A stretch of 64,000 bases of DNA. Source: Eubacteriales bacterium. GTDB lineage: Bacteria > Bacillota > Clostridia > Oscillospirales > Oscillospiraceae. Below, piece by piece: positions 34,098 to 43,717 of this stretch (position 1 is the first letter of the stretch; each line of letters opens with the position of its first letter). The stretch is taken from assembly GCA_030536255.1 (NCBI GenBank), contig JAUNQI010000012.1, positions 1 through 64,000 of the forward strand. Reading direction: 5' to 3'. Under the pieces are notes generated by a model. The model was not told the origin of the DNA. It was given only the letters and a program-made list of their open reading frames with translations, and did not search any database. The position numbers were made by a program, and so were the translations under genes.

Positions 34098-35534
34098 ATG
34101 GCAAAAGATAAAAAAGTTGAACAGATCACCGATATGGAAGTCGATTTCGCCCAATGGTTTACCGATGTATGCATCAAAGCAGAGCTCGTTGACTACTCCG
34201 GCGTAAAAGGCTGTTTTATTATGCGTCCTTACGGCTACGCTATCTGGGAAAACATCCAGCGCATACTTGACGGGATGTTCAAGCGTGACGGGCATGAGAA
34301 TGTAGCAATGCCCATGCTAATCCCTGAAAGCCTTCTGCAGAAAGAAAAGGATCATGTTGAAGGGTTTGCTCCTGAATGCGCATGGGTAACCGTAGGAGGT
34401 CAGGAAGAGCTGCCCGAAAGACTCTGCATCCGTCCGACATCCGAAACTTTATTCTGCGACCACTGGAGTCACGTGCTCCATTCCTGGAGAGATCTCCCGA
34501 TGCTGTATAACCAATGGTGCTCTGTTCTACGTTGGGAAAAGACGACCAGACCTTTCCTTCGCGGAAGAGAATTTCTCTGGCAGGAAGGTCATACGCTCCA
34601 TGCAACCGAGGAAGAGGCCCGCAAAGAGACTCTTCAGCAGCTTGAAGTATATGCTGATCTGTGTGAAAACTATCTCGCCATGCCGGTTATTCGCGGAAAC
34701 AAGACCGACAAGGAGAAGTTTGCCGGGGCTGTCAATACATATACGATTGAGTGCATGATGCATGACAAAAAGGCGCTTCAGTCCGGTACCAGCCATTACT
34801 TCGGAGACGGATTTGCCAAGCAGTTTGATATCACCTTTACCGACAAGGATAATCAGCAGAAGCATCCGTTCCAGACTTCCTGGGGGCTCTCCACCAGAAT
34901 TATCGGCGGTATCATTATGACCCACGGCGACAACTCCGGTCTTGTGCTTCCTCCTGAGATTGCTCCTGTTCAGGTTATTGTTGTTCCCGTTGCTCAGCAT
35001 AAAGAAGGTGTTCTTGATGCGGCAAATTCTCTTTATGCAAGGCTGAAAGCTGCCGGTATCCGCGTAAAGATTGACGACAGTGATAACAGTCTCGGCTGGA
35101 AATGTGCTCAGTATGAGATGAAGGGCGTTCCTCTCCGCGTTGAAATCGGTCCCAAGGATATTGAGAACGGTGCATGCATGGCTGTAAGACGTGATAACGG
35201 TGAAAAGATTCCCGTTTCCCTTTCTGAGCTGGAATCCCGCATTCCTGAACTCCTCAAAACCGTTCAGGCCGGTCTTTACGAAAAGGCAAAGAAGAATCTT
35301 GATGATAATATCTATGAAGCCCATTCTCTTGAAGAAGCCAAAGAGCTTCAGGAAAAGAACGGTGGCTTCATAAAGACAATGTGGTGCGGGGACCTTGCCT
35401 GCGAGATGGCAATGAAAGAACAGGCCGGTATGTCCTCCAGATGTATCCCCTTTAAGCAGGAAAAGCTCGGCAGCGTATGCGCATGCTGCGGAAAACCTGC
35501 GGATACCATGATCTACTGGGGTATCGCATACTAA
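34098..35534 (+). CDS. proS: Proline--tRNA ligase, short archaeal/eukaryotic-type
   Basis: ATG 34098 follows AAAGGA at 8 nt; the upstream in-frame extension would overlap the promoter. The 478-residue length and absence of the INS editing insertion mark the archaeal-type enzyme. Class II motifs include motif 2 ([23 protein letters not shown] with ATP-binding Arg), GTSHYFG and motif 3 (GLSTRIIGG). The C-terminus has a Cys-rich zinc domain ([19 protein letters not shown]). It charges tRNA-Pro. A strong terminator follows. Confidence 0.96.
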   Translation: MAKDKKVEQITDMEVDFAQWFTDVCIKAELVDYSGVKGCFIMRPYGYAIWENIQRILDGMFKRDGHENVAMPMLIPESLLQKEKDHVEGFAPECAWVTVGGQEELPERLCIRPTSETLFCDHWSHVLHSWRDLPMLYNQWCSVLRWEKTTRPFLRGREFLWQEGHTLHATEEEARKETLQQLEVYADLCENYLAMPVIRGNKTDKEKFAGAVNTYTIECMMHDKKALQSGTSHYFGDGFAKQFDITFTDKDNQQKHPFQTSWGLSTRIIGGIIMTHGDNSGLVLPPEIAPVQVIVVPVAQHKEGVLDAANSLYARLKAAGIRVKIDDSDNSLGWKCAQYEMKGVPLRVEIGPKDIENGACMAVRRDNGEKIPVSLSELESRIPELLKTVQAGLYEKAKKNLDDNIYEAHSLEEAKELQEKNGGFIKTMWCGDLACEMAMKEQAGMSSRCIPFKQEKLGSVCACCGKPADTMIYWGIAY

Positions 35535-35587
35535 TCCTCAATAAGCATCCATAAGATTCTGAGTCTTTCAAATCGGAAAAATTTCAT

Positions 35588-35628
35588 AAAGGAAGTCCGG
35601 AAACCTGCAAGGTCTCCGGACTTCCTTT
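35588..35628 (+). terminator. Strong terminator of proS
   Basis: Fourteen-bp stem AAAGGAAGTCCGGA/TCCGGACTTCCTTT with a 13-nt loop, followed by a T-rich end. The gene on the other strand ends 24 bp away, so it may be bidirectional. Confidence 0.9.
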
Positions 35629-35651
35629 ATTCCGCACTTCCTGCGATGTAT

Positions 35652-36305
35652 TCAAAATAAACTGCTGTCAGATTCATCAAGATATGCCGCAAGGATATCT
35701 GCACAATTCAGAAGGGCTGCAAGAGGATAAAGATTGAAAGCATTTCCAACCGTTGCAGACCCGCCCTTGAATGTATCATCACTGAAGCCCATATGCCAGC
35801 GGATACTCATGCGTTCTTCATCACTAAGCCACATAAATTTTTCTATCAGTACTACCGATTTTTCTCCATGACCGTAGGGGAAGTTGTCCTCGATTCTGTA
35901 ATACGGCACTGTTTCCCAGATAAAATCCCCTCTTGAGTCGTGTTTAATTTCCCACTTGGTTGCTGTCCGGATTTTATCTGGGGCATATGTTTTCTGATTT
36001 CTGAAATCCTCAATATAAAAGTCTGTTTTGCAGACATCATGAAGAAGACCAACAATAGCGAGCCTTTCTTCTTCCTCAGAAGTCAGCGGAAGCTTTTTTT
36101 CCTCTGAATAGAGTTTGTGCAGACGTTCATATACATGAATACTGTGAACACAGAGTCCCTCCGGTTCCGCCAGATGAAATCTCGTGCTTGCAGGTGCAGA
36201 AAAAAAGTCGCTCTGCATGAGCCACTCAAGGAGTTCTTCACTTCCCTCACGCTTTATATTATTTCTGAAGTATTCCGTAAAAATATCTTTCGGGCTTCTG
36301 TCCAT
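35652..36305 (-). CDS. HD-domain phosphohydrolase
   Basis: The 217-residue protein carries an HD signature: HSIHVYERL, LLHDVCK (His-Asp) and GHGEKSVVLIEKF, then HMGF and NCADILAAYLDE. This arrangement is the HD/YfbR/RNase-Y-like metal-dependent hydrolase family. The substrate cannot be told; relatives act on nucleotides. The N-terminus EYFRNNIKREGSEELLEWL fits a family seen in Firmicute phages and chromosomes. It is a single gene. Confidence 0.8.
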   Translation of the reverse strand: MDRSPKDIFTEYFRNNIKREGSEELLEWLMQSDFFSAPASTRFHLAEPEGLCVHSIHVYERLHKLYSEEKKLPLTSEEEERLAIVGLLHDVCKTDFYIEDFRNQKTYAPDKIRTATKWEIKHDSRGDFIWETVPYYRIEDNFPYGHGEKSVVLIEKFMWLSDEERMSIRWHMGFSDDTFKGGSATVGNAFNLYPLAALLNCADILAAYLDESDSSLF

Positions 36306-36386
36306 AATTTTCTTTTATATTTCCTTTCAAAGCAACCGTAATTTTCTGATAGTATTTTACTATTATTGTTTTCAAAATACAATACT

Positions 36387-36440
36387 ACCCCGCAGAATGA
36401 GAACTTCTACTGTGAACATCCTGCAGGGTTGATTTTTTAT
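36387..36440 (+). terminator. Imperfect terminator-like hairpin in the HD-desulfurase gap
   Basis: ACCC-GCAG (36387-36395) pairs with CTGC-GGGT (36421-36429) across a 25-nt loop, followed by TTGATTTTTT. No plus-strand gene precedes it; an A/T-rich inverted repeat (36350-36358 and 36374-36387) lies upstream. A small RNA end is possible. Confidence 0.35.
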
Positions 36441-36545
36441 CAGCACTGTCTTATAATTTTAATGTTTAGCGATTAAATACTGCTGAACGGTTCATGAAAT
36501 ACACAGAAAAGCATATATTCTATATCAATTGAAAAGGCGATCATC

Positions 36546-37670
36546 ATGGAGCATTATCTTGACAACGCAGCGACAACAAAGACCTGTCCTGAAGCGATTG
36601 AGGCTGCGGTCAGTGTTATGAATAATATCTACGGCAATCCTTCCTCCACTCATACGAAAGGCCGCGAAGCTAAAAAATATCTGGCAGAGTGCCGAAAAGA
36701 TGTATCTCTCGCTCTAGGTGCAAAACCGGAGGAAATCGTATTCACATCCTGCGGCTCGGAAAGCGACAACTGGGCGCTGATTTCTGGAGCAGAGCTAATG
36801 AAACGCAAGGGAAAGCATATTATCAGTTCCATGGCCGAACATGATGCCATACGGAAAACGCTCGATAAGCTTGAAAGCTCCGGATTTGAAGTAACCAGGC
36901 TGAAACCGGATTCCTTCGGCGGGATCGCTCCGGAAGCTGTGCAGGAAGCTCTCAGAGAGGATACCGTTCTTGTTTCTCTGATGATGGTCAACAATGAAAC
37001 CGGAGCTGTTACGGACATCAAAGCGGTTTCTGATTTGCTTAAGAAAAGCGGTTCCCACGCTCTTCTTCATACGGACGCCGTTCAGGGATTCATGAAGGTG
37101 TCTTTTAAAGCTTCCTCACTCGGCGCGGATATGATCAGTATCAGCGGTCATAAAATTCACGCAGTGAAGGGGATCGGTGCCTTATATATAAGAAACGGTC
37201 TGAACTTAAAGCCTTTTATCTGCGGAGGCGAACAGGAATCTGGCCGCCGGGCGGGAACAGAAGCTCTCCCGCAGATTGCCGCATTTGCCGCAGCATGCCG
37301 GCTTGACCCGCGTATTGATTATATGCAGTCTGTTAAGGAAGCGCTCATTTCCCGGCTCACGGCCTCAATTCCGGAGCTTCAGTACCTTGAAACAGCAGCT
37401 CCTCATATTCTCAGCATTTCCATGCCCGGCTGGCGCAGTGAAGTTCTGATGAATTATCTCGAGGCCAAAAATATATATGTATCAAAAAGCTCCGCATGCA
37501 AGCAGGGAAAACGCAGCCATGTGCTTGATGCCGCCGGTCTGAAAAGCGAAGTGATCGACGGAGCCCTGCGCATCGGAATCTCTCGATATACCACCGACGA
37601 GGATATTTCAGCCCTGACGGAAGGGCTGTGTGAATGCAGAAAGCTCAGCCACAGAGAAGTGAAAGGATGA
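36546..37670 (+). CDS. Cysteine desulfurase (NifS/IscS-like)
   Basis: The 374-residue aminotransferase-class V protein has YLDNAATTK at the start, TSCGSESDNWAL, HTDAVQG, the PLP-Lys motif ISGHKIHAVKG and a catalytic Cys in KSSACKQGKRSHVL. It releases sulfur from Cys as a persulfide for Fe-S clusters and tRNA thiolation. The Clostridial lineage has the short SSACKQGK loop. It overlaps the mazG region. It could supply MnmA at 11436. Confidence 0.92.
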   Translation: MEHYLDNAATTKTCPEAIEAAVSVMNNIYGNPSSTHTKGREAKKYLAECRKDVSLALGAKPEEIVFTSCGSESDNWALISGAELMKRKGKHIISSMAEHDAIRKTLDKLESSGFEVTRLKPDSFGGIAPEAVQEALREDTVLVSLMMVNNETGAVTDIKAVSDLLKKSGSHALLHTDAVQGFMKVSFKASSLGADMISISGHKIHAVKGIGALYIRNGLNLKPFICGGEQESGRRAGTEALPQIAAFAAACRLDPRIDYMQSVKEALISRLTASIPELQYLETAAPHILSISMPGWRSEVLMNYLEAKNIYVSKSSACKQGKRSHVLDAAGLKSEVIDGALRIGISRYTTDEDISALTEGLCECRKLSHREVKG

Positions 37671-37675
37671 TCGAT

Positions 37676-38149
37676 ATGAGTGAAATAGAACAACTGTGTG
37701 AAGTAATAAAACGCCTTCGCGCGGAAGACGGCTGCCCCTGGGACAGAGAACAGACACATTCTTCGCTGAAAGCCGCATGCATTGAGGAGGCAGCCGAAGT
37801 AATATGCGGGATCAACATTTATGAAGAAACAGGAAATCCGGACAACATGTGTGAAGAGCTCGGAGATCTCCTTCTTCAGATCGTTATGAATGCCGAAATC
37901 GCATCAGAAGAGGGATTATTCACTTTTGAAGACGTTGCAAAAACAGTCAAGGAAAAAATGATCCGGAGACATCCCCATGTTTTCGGAAATGAAACGGCAG
38001 AAAACTCTGCCGCTGTGCTTGTTCGCTGGAATGAAATAAAAAAGGATGAAAAATCCGGAAAAGAGTGGATGGATGCCAGATTACCCGATGCCTTCAACGA
38101 AGCAGAAAAGCTAATCGACACAGCAAGAATAAGAAAAGGCTACAAATAA
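37676..38149 (+). CDS. mazG: MazG nucleoside-triphosphate pyrophosphohydrolase
   Basis: ATG 37676 lies 9 nt after AAAGGA and is preferred; an ATG at 37667 overlaps the upstream stop. The 157-residue product has the helical MazG domain: RAEDGCPWDREQTHSSL, EEAAEVICGI and EELGDLLLQIVMNA, the metal-binding E-x-x-E and E-x-x-D motifs. HPHVFG near residue 110 follows. A single-domain version, half the size of E. coli MazG. It hydrolyses NTPs or dNTPs. Transcribed with the desulfurase. Confidence 0.9.
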   Translation: MSEIEQLCEVIKRLRAEDGCPWDREQTHSSLKAACIEEAAEVICGINIYEETGNPDNMCEELGDLLLQIVMNAEIASEEGLFTFEDVAKTVKEKMIRRHPHVFGNETAENSAAVLVRWNEIKKDEKSGKEWMDARLPDAFNEAEKLIDTARIRKGYK

Positions 38150-38163
38150 AAGGAGAGAGCAGA

Positions 38164-39363
38164 ATGGTACGCTTTGCGGCACATAAAGGCAGTATGGACC
38201 TCACTCTTGCCAAAGAATACAGTCATTCTTCCGCATGTATCGTCAGAAACTTTCACAGAACCTTTCCCGAATATTCCGAAACGCCCCTCGTCCGTCTTCC
38301 CGCTCTTGCATCTGAGCTCCATATCAAAGCTCTCTATGTAAAAGACGAAAGCCGCAGATTCGGTCTTAACGCGTTCAAAGTTCTTGGCGGAAGTTATGCC
38401 ATCGGAAATTATATCAGCTCTCTTCTTGGCATAGACATCTCGTCCCTTACCTTCTTTGACATGACCTCCCCGGATGCTGCCGCAGCGCTCGGAGAGAAAA
38501 CGTTTATTACCGCCACTGACGGGAACCACGGAAGAGGCGTTGCCTGGACCGCAAACCGCCTTGGGCAGAAAAGCGTTGTTTATATGCCCAGGGGAACTGC
38601 CAGAGAGCGGCTGGATAATATCCTTTTACTGGGATCTGACGCATCAATTACCGATCTGTCTTACGATGACGCCGTCCGCAAAGCTGCGCAGGATGCGGAA
38701 AAACATGGCTGGATCCTTATTCAGGACACATCGGCGAAAGGATACGAAGCTGTTCCCCAGCATATCATGCAGGGCTATACAACGATGGCTCTGGAGGCCG
38801 TTGAGCAGCTGAAAGAGGATATTCCAACCCATGTTTTCCTACAGGCAGGAGTCGGTTCCATGGCGGGCGCAGTTTCCGCTTTTCTTGCAGATTACTATAA
38901 AGAGAAGAAACCGGTTATTACGATCGTTGAACCGCTTTCCGCTGACTGTCTTTACCAAACCGCTGCCGCAAATGATGGACTGCTCCATTCTGTAACAGAA
39001 GAAATGGGGACGATCATGGCAGGGCTTGCCTGCGGCGAACCGTGCAGAGAAGCCTGGGACCTTCTGAATCAGTACGCAGACTTCTACGTTGCCGTTCCGG
39101 ACTCCTTTGCTGCTTCCGGAATGACGCGGCTTGCACATCCTCTGGGAAAGGATCAGATTATCATTTCCGGAGAAAGCGGCGCCGCCGGCATCGGGACCCT
39201 GATTGAGCTCCTGACGCATTCCCCGGAATACTCCGATATCATCCGACGACTTGGACTCGACAGCGAATCAACAGTACTGTGTATCTCCACGGAAGGAGCA
39301 ACCGACCGGGCAAACTATGAACATATCACCGGACTTTCTCCCGAAAATTTGATGAAAAAATAA
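38164..39363 (+). CDS. dpaL: Diaminopropionate ammonia-lyase
   Basis: ATG 38164 follows AAAGGAGAGAGCAGA; the upstream in-frame extension overlaps mazG. The 399-residue PLP enzyme has KDESRRFGLNAFKVLGG (the Lys is the PLP site), TATDGNHGRGVAWTA, QDTSAKGYE and AGVGSMAGAV, matching DpaL (YgeX). It converts 2,3-diaminopropionate to pyruvate and ammonia. Threonine-dehydratase fold II relatives are the alternative, but the GYEAVPQHIMQGYTTM segment favours DpaL. Confidence 0.9.
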   Translation: MVRFAAHKGSMDLTLAKEYSHSSACIVRNFHRTFPEYSETPLVRLPALASELHIKALYVKDESRRFGLNAFKVLGGSYAIGNYISSLLGIDISSLTFFDMTSPDAAAALGEKTFITATDGNHGRGVAWTANRLGQKSVVYMPRGTARERLDNILLLGSDASITDLSYDDAVRKAAQDAEKHGWILIQDTSAKGYEAVPQHIMQGYTTMALEAVEQLKEDIPTHVFLQAGVGSMAGAVSAFLADYYKEKKPVITIVEPLSADCLYQTAAANDGLLHSVTEEMGTIMAGLACGEPCREAWDLLNQYADFYVAVPDSFAASGMTRLAHPLGKDQIIISGESGAAGIGTLIELLTHSPEYSDIIRRLGLDSESTVLCISTEGATDRANYEHITGLSPENLMKK

Positions 39364-39440
39364 AATATTGTATTTTTATAGTGAAAGCAGTATAATTAGT
39401 TTTACTTTATAAAATATTATTTTCAGGAGAATCGATTCGT

Positions 39441-40499
39441 TTGAAGAAGTATCTTGAAAAATTTAATATTTTGGTAAATGACAGCAGAATGTTCACTGTG
39501 GTACGCCGCCGGGTCGTTTATGTTGTTTTTGCGTTTATCGCTCTGGTAATGTCCGTTCTCAATATCATTACCGGACAAAAGCTTCTTCTTTGCTTTACGG
39601 CGGCATTTTCATTTCTGTGCATGATCGATTTTCTGCTCACTTTCTTTTCTGAAAAGGCCGAAAAACTGGCAGCCGTTCTTTTCATTCTGGAAATATTGGT
39701 TTTGTTCTCTTATTTTATATTTACCGGCGGAACGGAAGGGTTCAGCATCATATGGGTCATTCTTCTTCCAACGATTGGTCTTTCCTTTTTCGGTTTTAAA
39801 CAGGGAACAATTCTCTGTGCATCGATCCTGATTATTATCCTCGCTGCTTTCAATGTTCCCTGGCTGAAAGGGATCTGCGTGGATTACGGTCAGACCTTCC
39901 GGCTGCGGTTTCCTTTCGTTTTTGTGAGCTCCTATATCGTTTCTCTTTTCCTTGAATATATGCGTCACTTAACGGCACGAGAACTGGACGAAGCCAAAAA
40001 GAAATACGAGCGTCTTTATAATCACGATCAGCTGACCGGGCTTTACAACAGATATGAGATGGACCGGTGTTCTGAGTTTCCTGAAGATCTCGACAATGAT
40101 TCTCTGGGTTTTCTTTCCTTCGATATTGACCTCTTCAAAAATATCAATGACACTTACGGACATCTCGCAGGAGACTATATCCTGAAAGAACTTGGAAAAA
40201 TCGTTCTTGAGACGATTCCGGGTAATGCGAAGGCGTTTCGTACCGGTGGAGAAGAATTTTTCGTTTTGTATTATGACGGAGAAAAAGCAGAAAAGAATGC
40301 GGAGCTGCTCAGAAAAACCATTGAAAACTATTATTTTGTTTTTGACGGCACCCAGATCAAGGTAACCATCAGTCTTGGTCTTATCATTGTTAATACGGAT
40401 TCCATGCCGGTCTTTGACCAGGTATTTGGAGCTGCAGACAATCTTCTTTATGATGCCAAGCAGTCCGGACGGAACTGCCTGAAGGTCTATCGCCGATAA
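39441..40499 (+). CDS. Membrane diguanylate cyclase (GGDEF)
   Basis: TTG 39441 is the start, with AGGAG 11 nt upstream. The 352-residue protein has five or six N-terminal membrane helices (about 25-185), a short coiled linker and a GGDEF domain with NHDQLTGLYNR, FDIDLFKNINDTYGH and GGEEF (269-273), an active-site variant. It should make cyclic di-GMP from GTP. I see no RxxD inhibitory site just before GGEEF. An HD-GYP response regulator and an Hpt protein lie on the opposite strand. Confidence 0.92.
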   Translation: MKKYLEKFNILVNDSRMFTVVRRRVVYVVFAFIALVMSVLNIITGQKLLLCFTAAFSFLCMIDFLLTFFSEKAEKLAAVLFILEILVLFSYFIFTGGTEGFSIIWVILLPTIGLSFFGFKQGTILCASILIIILAAFNVPWLKGICVDYGQTFRLRFPFVFVSSYIVSLFLEYMRHLTARELDEAKKKYERLYNHDQLTGLYNRYEMDRCSEFPEDLDNDSLGFLSFDIDLFKNINDTYGHLAGDYILKELGKIVLETIPGNAKAFRTGGEEFFVLYYDGEKAEKNAELLRKTIENYYFVFDGTQIKVTISLGLIIVNTDSMPVFDQVFGAADNLLYDAKQSGRNCLKVYRR

Positions 40500-40517
40500 G
40501 ATTCAATAAAATACAGA

Positions 40518-40556
40518 AACCGGGCTGTGTAAAATACTGGTTTACACAGCCCGGTT
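40518..40556 (+). terminator. Terminator between convergent GGDEF and Hpt genes
   Basis: Sixteen-bp perfect stem (40518-40533 and 40541-40556) with a 7-nt loop, then CTTATTT. Bidirectional. Confidence 0.9.
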
Positions 40557-40585
40557 CTTATTTCAAAAGGAAAGGATTGTCCGAT

Positions 40586-40951
40586 TTATGCTTCCACAGA
40601 TTCCTTTAAAAGATTGATCTGGGAAATAACATGATCATACTCAGCGGTAATATCCCTCATCATCGGCGCAACATCAACAGAAGGAGGACCGTTTCTGATT
40701 TCCTCGCACAGAACGCTTGCCGCCTGTGCCATCTTATCCAGACTCAGATTCAGACCAACACCCTTCAGGTTATGGGAAAACCGGAAAGCATCCGGCCATT
40801 CCGCATTATTGACAGCATTTACAAGATCCGAATAATCCGTGGCCGCAGGAAATTTGAAAAGAAACTTGTAAACGAGCTTCTCCATTCTGAGTCTGTTCAT
40901 AACATCATCATAGCTTCCTCCAACGGAAGTATAAAATTCCTTTAAAGTCAT
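40586..40951 (-). CDS. Histidine phosphotransfer (Hpt) protein
   Basis: The 121-residue helical protein has His60 in AFRFSHNLKGVGLNL, the Hpt phosphorylation motif. The rest is a four-helix bundle. Hpt proteins relay phosphate between histidine kinases and response regulators. It follows the REC-HD-GYP gene by 27 bp, so the two form a phosphorelay. No sensor kinase lies in this window. Confidence 0.88.
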   Translation of the reverse strand: MTLKEFYTSVGGSYDDVMNRLRMEKLVYKFLFKFPAATDYSDLVNAVNNAEWPDAFRFSHNLKGVGLNLSLDKMAQAASVLCEEIRNGPPSVDVAPMMRDITAEYDHVISQINLLKESVEA

Positions 40952-40978
40952 ATCTATTCACCCCTGAAAAAATAAATC

Positions 40979-42079
40979 TTAATTGCAAACAGCCCTAAGT
41001 TCCTGAGCAAGGGCCGCAAACTGCTCTTTGCAGCGGGTAAAGCTCTCTTTCAGTTTCGGGTTAAAAACTCCGCATTCGTTATTCATAATCATATTATATG
41101 CTTCATCCGGAGTAAAGGCTTTCTTATATACTCTTTCTGTTGTCAGCGCATCAAAACAGTCTGCAATGGACACGATCTGCGCGGCAATCGGGATATCATC
41201 GCCGGAAAGAGCATCCGGATATCCTCTGCCGTCCCACTTTTCATGATGATGCCTGCAGATCTGCCAGCACAGCGTATAATAATCATCCTCCCACATATGC
41301 TTTGAACGCTGAAGGACATCACAGCCGCGAAGCGTATGCGTTTTGATAATGCCAAACTCATCCGGAGTCAACTTTCCCGGTTTGAGAAGAACACTATCTG
41401 ATATCATAATTTTTCCGATATCATGCATTGAGCTTGCCATGGATATCGTATCAACAAGATGCTCGTCCAATCCGTATTCCGGATAGTTCTCCATAATATC
41501 GCTGGCAAGGATTCTGGAAAAGCCTTTGACACGCCGGACGTGTGTCCCGCTCTCCATATTTCGCATTTCAACAACATCGCTGAGAAGCTCGATGGTGCTT
41601 TCATTCATTTGCTCCAGCTGCAGATTCTTTTCCTTCAGCGCTTCTGCCTGCTGCAGAAGCTGAGCGGTCTGTTCTGCGACCTTCTCTTCCAGATGAAATC
41701 TGTATGTATAAAGAGCTACCGCGTTTTTCACACGCTGCCGGACAACTGCCGGATTAAACGGCTTTTTTACGAAGTCAGAGCTTCCCGCTTCCAGACACTG
41801 TTCCTCAATTTCTGCCGAGGATTCACCTGTAATAATCAGAACAGGGAAACGATCCAAAAGATTCTTTTCCTTCATCAGGTGCAGAACATCCATGCCGCTC
41901 AGCTTCGGCATAACGAGATCCAGAAGCAGTACGGAAATATCATCCATCCGTTCAAGCATAATGCTCATTGCCTGCTCTCCATCTTCTGCCTCAAGAATGG
42001 AAAAATCATCCTCAAGCATCATGGAAAGCATGTCCCGGTTAAAGTCAACATCATCAACGATCAAGGCATAATTTTTCAT
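40979..42079 (-). CDS. REC-HD-GYP response regulator, cyclic di-GMP phosphodiesterase
   Basis: The 366-residue protein has a receiver domain (1-120; acidic Asp9/Asp10, phospho-Asp54 in LLLDLVMPK, Lys in FVKKPF). A coiled linker (about 130-165, rich in Glu, Gln and Leu) follows. The HD-GYP domain has MHDIGK, HTLRGCDVL, HHHEKWDGRGYP and SIADCFDALTTERVYKKA. It should degrade cyclic di-GMP, or 3',3'-cGAMP, when phosphorylated. The neighbours are Hpt and a GGDEF cyclase. Confidence 0.93.
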   Translation of the reverse strand: MKNYALIVDDVDFNRDMLSMMLEDDFSILEAEDGEQAMSIMLERMDDISVLLLDLVMPKLSGMDVLHLMKEKNLLDRFPVLIITGESSAEIEEQCLEAGSSDFVKKPFNPAVVRQRVKNAVALYTYRFHLEEKVAEQTAQLLQQAEALKEKNLQLEQMNESTIELLSDVVEMRNMESGTHVRRVKGFSRILASDIMENYPEYGLDEHLVDTISMASSMHDIGKIMISDSVLLKPGKLTPDEFGIIKTHTLRGCDVLQRSKHMWEDDYYTLCWQICRHHHEKWDGRGYPDALSGDDIPIAAQIVSIADCFDALTTERVYKKAFTPDEAYNMIMNNECGVFNPKLKESFTRCKEQFAALAQELRAVCN

Positions 42080-42212
42080 CCGTTGTTTCCCTCCTTCATC
42101 GAAAAATAGAATGTTCTCAACTCAGTTCTGTATATAACCCACCTATTATATCAATAAGTATATAGGAAACAGCATTTATATGCAAGTACAAAAGCGAAAA
42201 ACTTTTGCACTT

Positions 42213-43535
42213 TTAACAATTAAATTTTCCTCCGTTTCTGAACTTTGATACCGCAAGCCACCAGAGAGGAAGCAGCCACAGATAAAAGGCAAACGGAATC
42301 GCCCCTGGATTTGCCCCAAGCATTGAAAGAGGAACTGAACTGGCAATACACCATGGAACCAGACCGGCAATCAGAATAACGGAATTTTCCATGTCGATCA
42401 TTTTCCTGCTTTTTTCTTCTTCGCTTTCCCCATAAAGCTCCTCCGAAAGATTGCTCTGCATGATTGCTCCGATCGTCTGATTACAGAACAGCGCCGATAC
42501 CCCGAAGCCAAGCAGCAGCATCACCGGGAATCTTCCGATCCGGTCAGCAAGCATTCTTAGCTTTGTATTCACACCGGAAAGCAGTCCTGTCTCACGGAAT
42601 ATATTCCCGTAGCTGCAGGATATCAACAGGATCACACATACCTCAAGCATCGAAAAAACACCGCCGCCGGAGAGCATTCCGGCAAGCTCAGCATTCCGGG
42701 GTTCAAATCCCAGAATCATTGCCGTAAGACATTCGGTTATTCCGCACTTTTGAACTGCAACGGCTACCACAGCTGACACCGCCAGGCTGACAGCCATCGA
42801 CAGCTTTATGCTGAGTCCTGCAAAAGGCAGAATGATCATCAGAACTGCAGGGAGAATACAGTACCATTTCAGCGAAAATTCTTCTTCAAGCTGTTCAAGC
42901 ACGGATGCGTCTATGGTACTCATCGGTGCCCTTACAGAAAGAAAATAATAAATAACACAGCAGACAAGAAAAGGAACAAACGAGGTCTTCAGCATCGCCC
43001 TGACATTTTTTCGCATATCGGTGTGCGTTAATACTGCGACCAGATTCCCGCTGGATGCAGCCGGAGACCCTCTGTCACCGACATATACGCCGGACAGGAT
43101 CGCACCGGAAGCCAGCACCGGATCCACTCCGCCTGCTCTGGCAATGCTGATCAGGATAACACCCGCAGTCGCAGTAACGCCAAAGCTTGTCCCCAGCGCA
43201 AAAGACATTACGGCAGCAAGAAGAAAAGCCGCAAGCAAAAAGAGTCTGGCTGGAATCACAGACACTCCGAAGCTTACAAAATATGCCACCGTTCCGCTTA
43301 ATCTCCACATTCCGGTAAGACATCCAATCAGGAGCAGAATGCGAATTACAATAAAAGACTCCTTAAAGCTCCCAGCAGCAAAGCGGAGAACTGATTTCAA
43401 CAGGAATCCTCTTCTGACAGCAACCGCCGAGAAAAGGACAAATCCTGCCGCCAGCGGAAGGATCATTGTCAGATCCGCCGACAGGCAAAGCGCCATACAC
43501 AAAATGAAGAGAAAAAAAGCTGCAAGCAAGTCCAT
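42213..43535 (-). CDS. nhaC: NhaC-family Na+/H+ antiporter
   Basis: ATG 43535 is preceded by AGGTGAGG; ATG 43553 is an alternative without a site. The roughly 440-residue protein has about 11-12 membrane helices and the NhaC features FALGTSFGVTATAGVILI and GAILSGVYVGDRGSPAASSGN. NhaC proteins exchange Na+ or organic acids for protons. It is a single gene, divergent from the DUF1643 gene. Confidence 0.88.
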   Translation of the reverse strand: MDLLAAFFLFILCMALCLSADLTMILPLAAGFVLFSAVAVRRGFLLKSVLRFAAGSFKESFIVIRILLLIGCLTGMWRLSGTVAYFVSFGVSVIPARLFLLAAFLLAAVMSFALGTSFGVTATAGVILISIARAGGVDPVLASGAILSGVYVGDRGSPAASSGNLVAVLTHTDMRKNVRAMLKTSFVPFLVCCVIYYFLSVRAPMSTIDASVLEQLEEEFSLKWYCILPAVLMIILPFAGLSIKLSMAVSLAVSAVVAVAVQKCGITECLTAMILGFEPRNAELAGMLSGGGVFSMLEVCVILLISCSYGNIFRETGLLSGVNTKLRMLADRIGRFPVMLLLGFGVSALFCNQTIGAIMQSNLSEELYGESEEEKSRKMIDMENSVILIAGLVPWCIASSVPLSMLGANPGAIPFAFYLWLLPLWWLAVSKFRNGGKFNC

Positions 43536-43717
43536 GACCTCACCTGATTCCATGTAATAGGATGGAAAACGAAACCCGGATATGATAAAATATATTTAAT
43601 TATACTATTATCGTTTTATTTTTCAATCGGATTTCCTTTGCGAGGCCGGAACTCTTTTCTGCTCTTCCGGCCTCCGGACAGAGAAAACATCTCTATTGAC
43701 AGGAGGCGAACACCGCC

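Noticed and set aside
39364..42212. Cyclic di-GMP riboswitch near the signalling genes
   Set aside because: I searched the gaps by eye for the conserved GEMM-type core and found nothing convincing.
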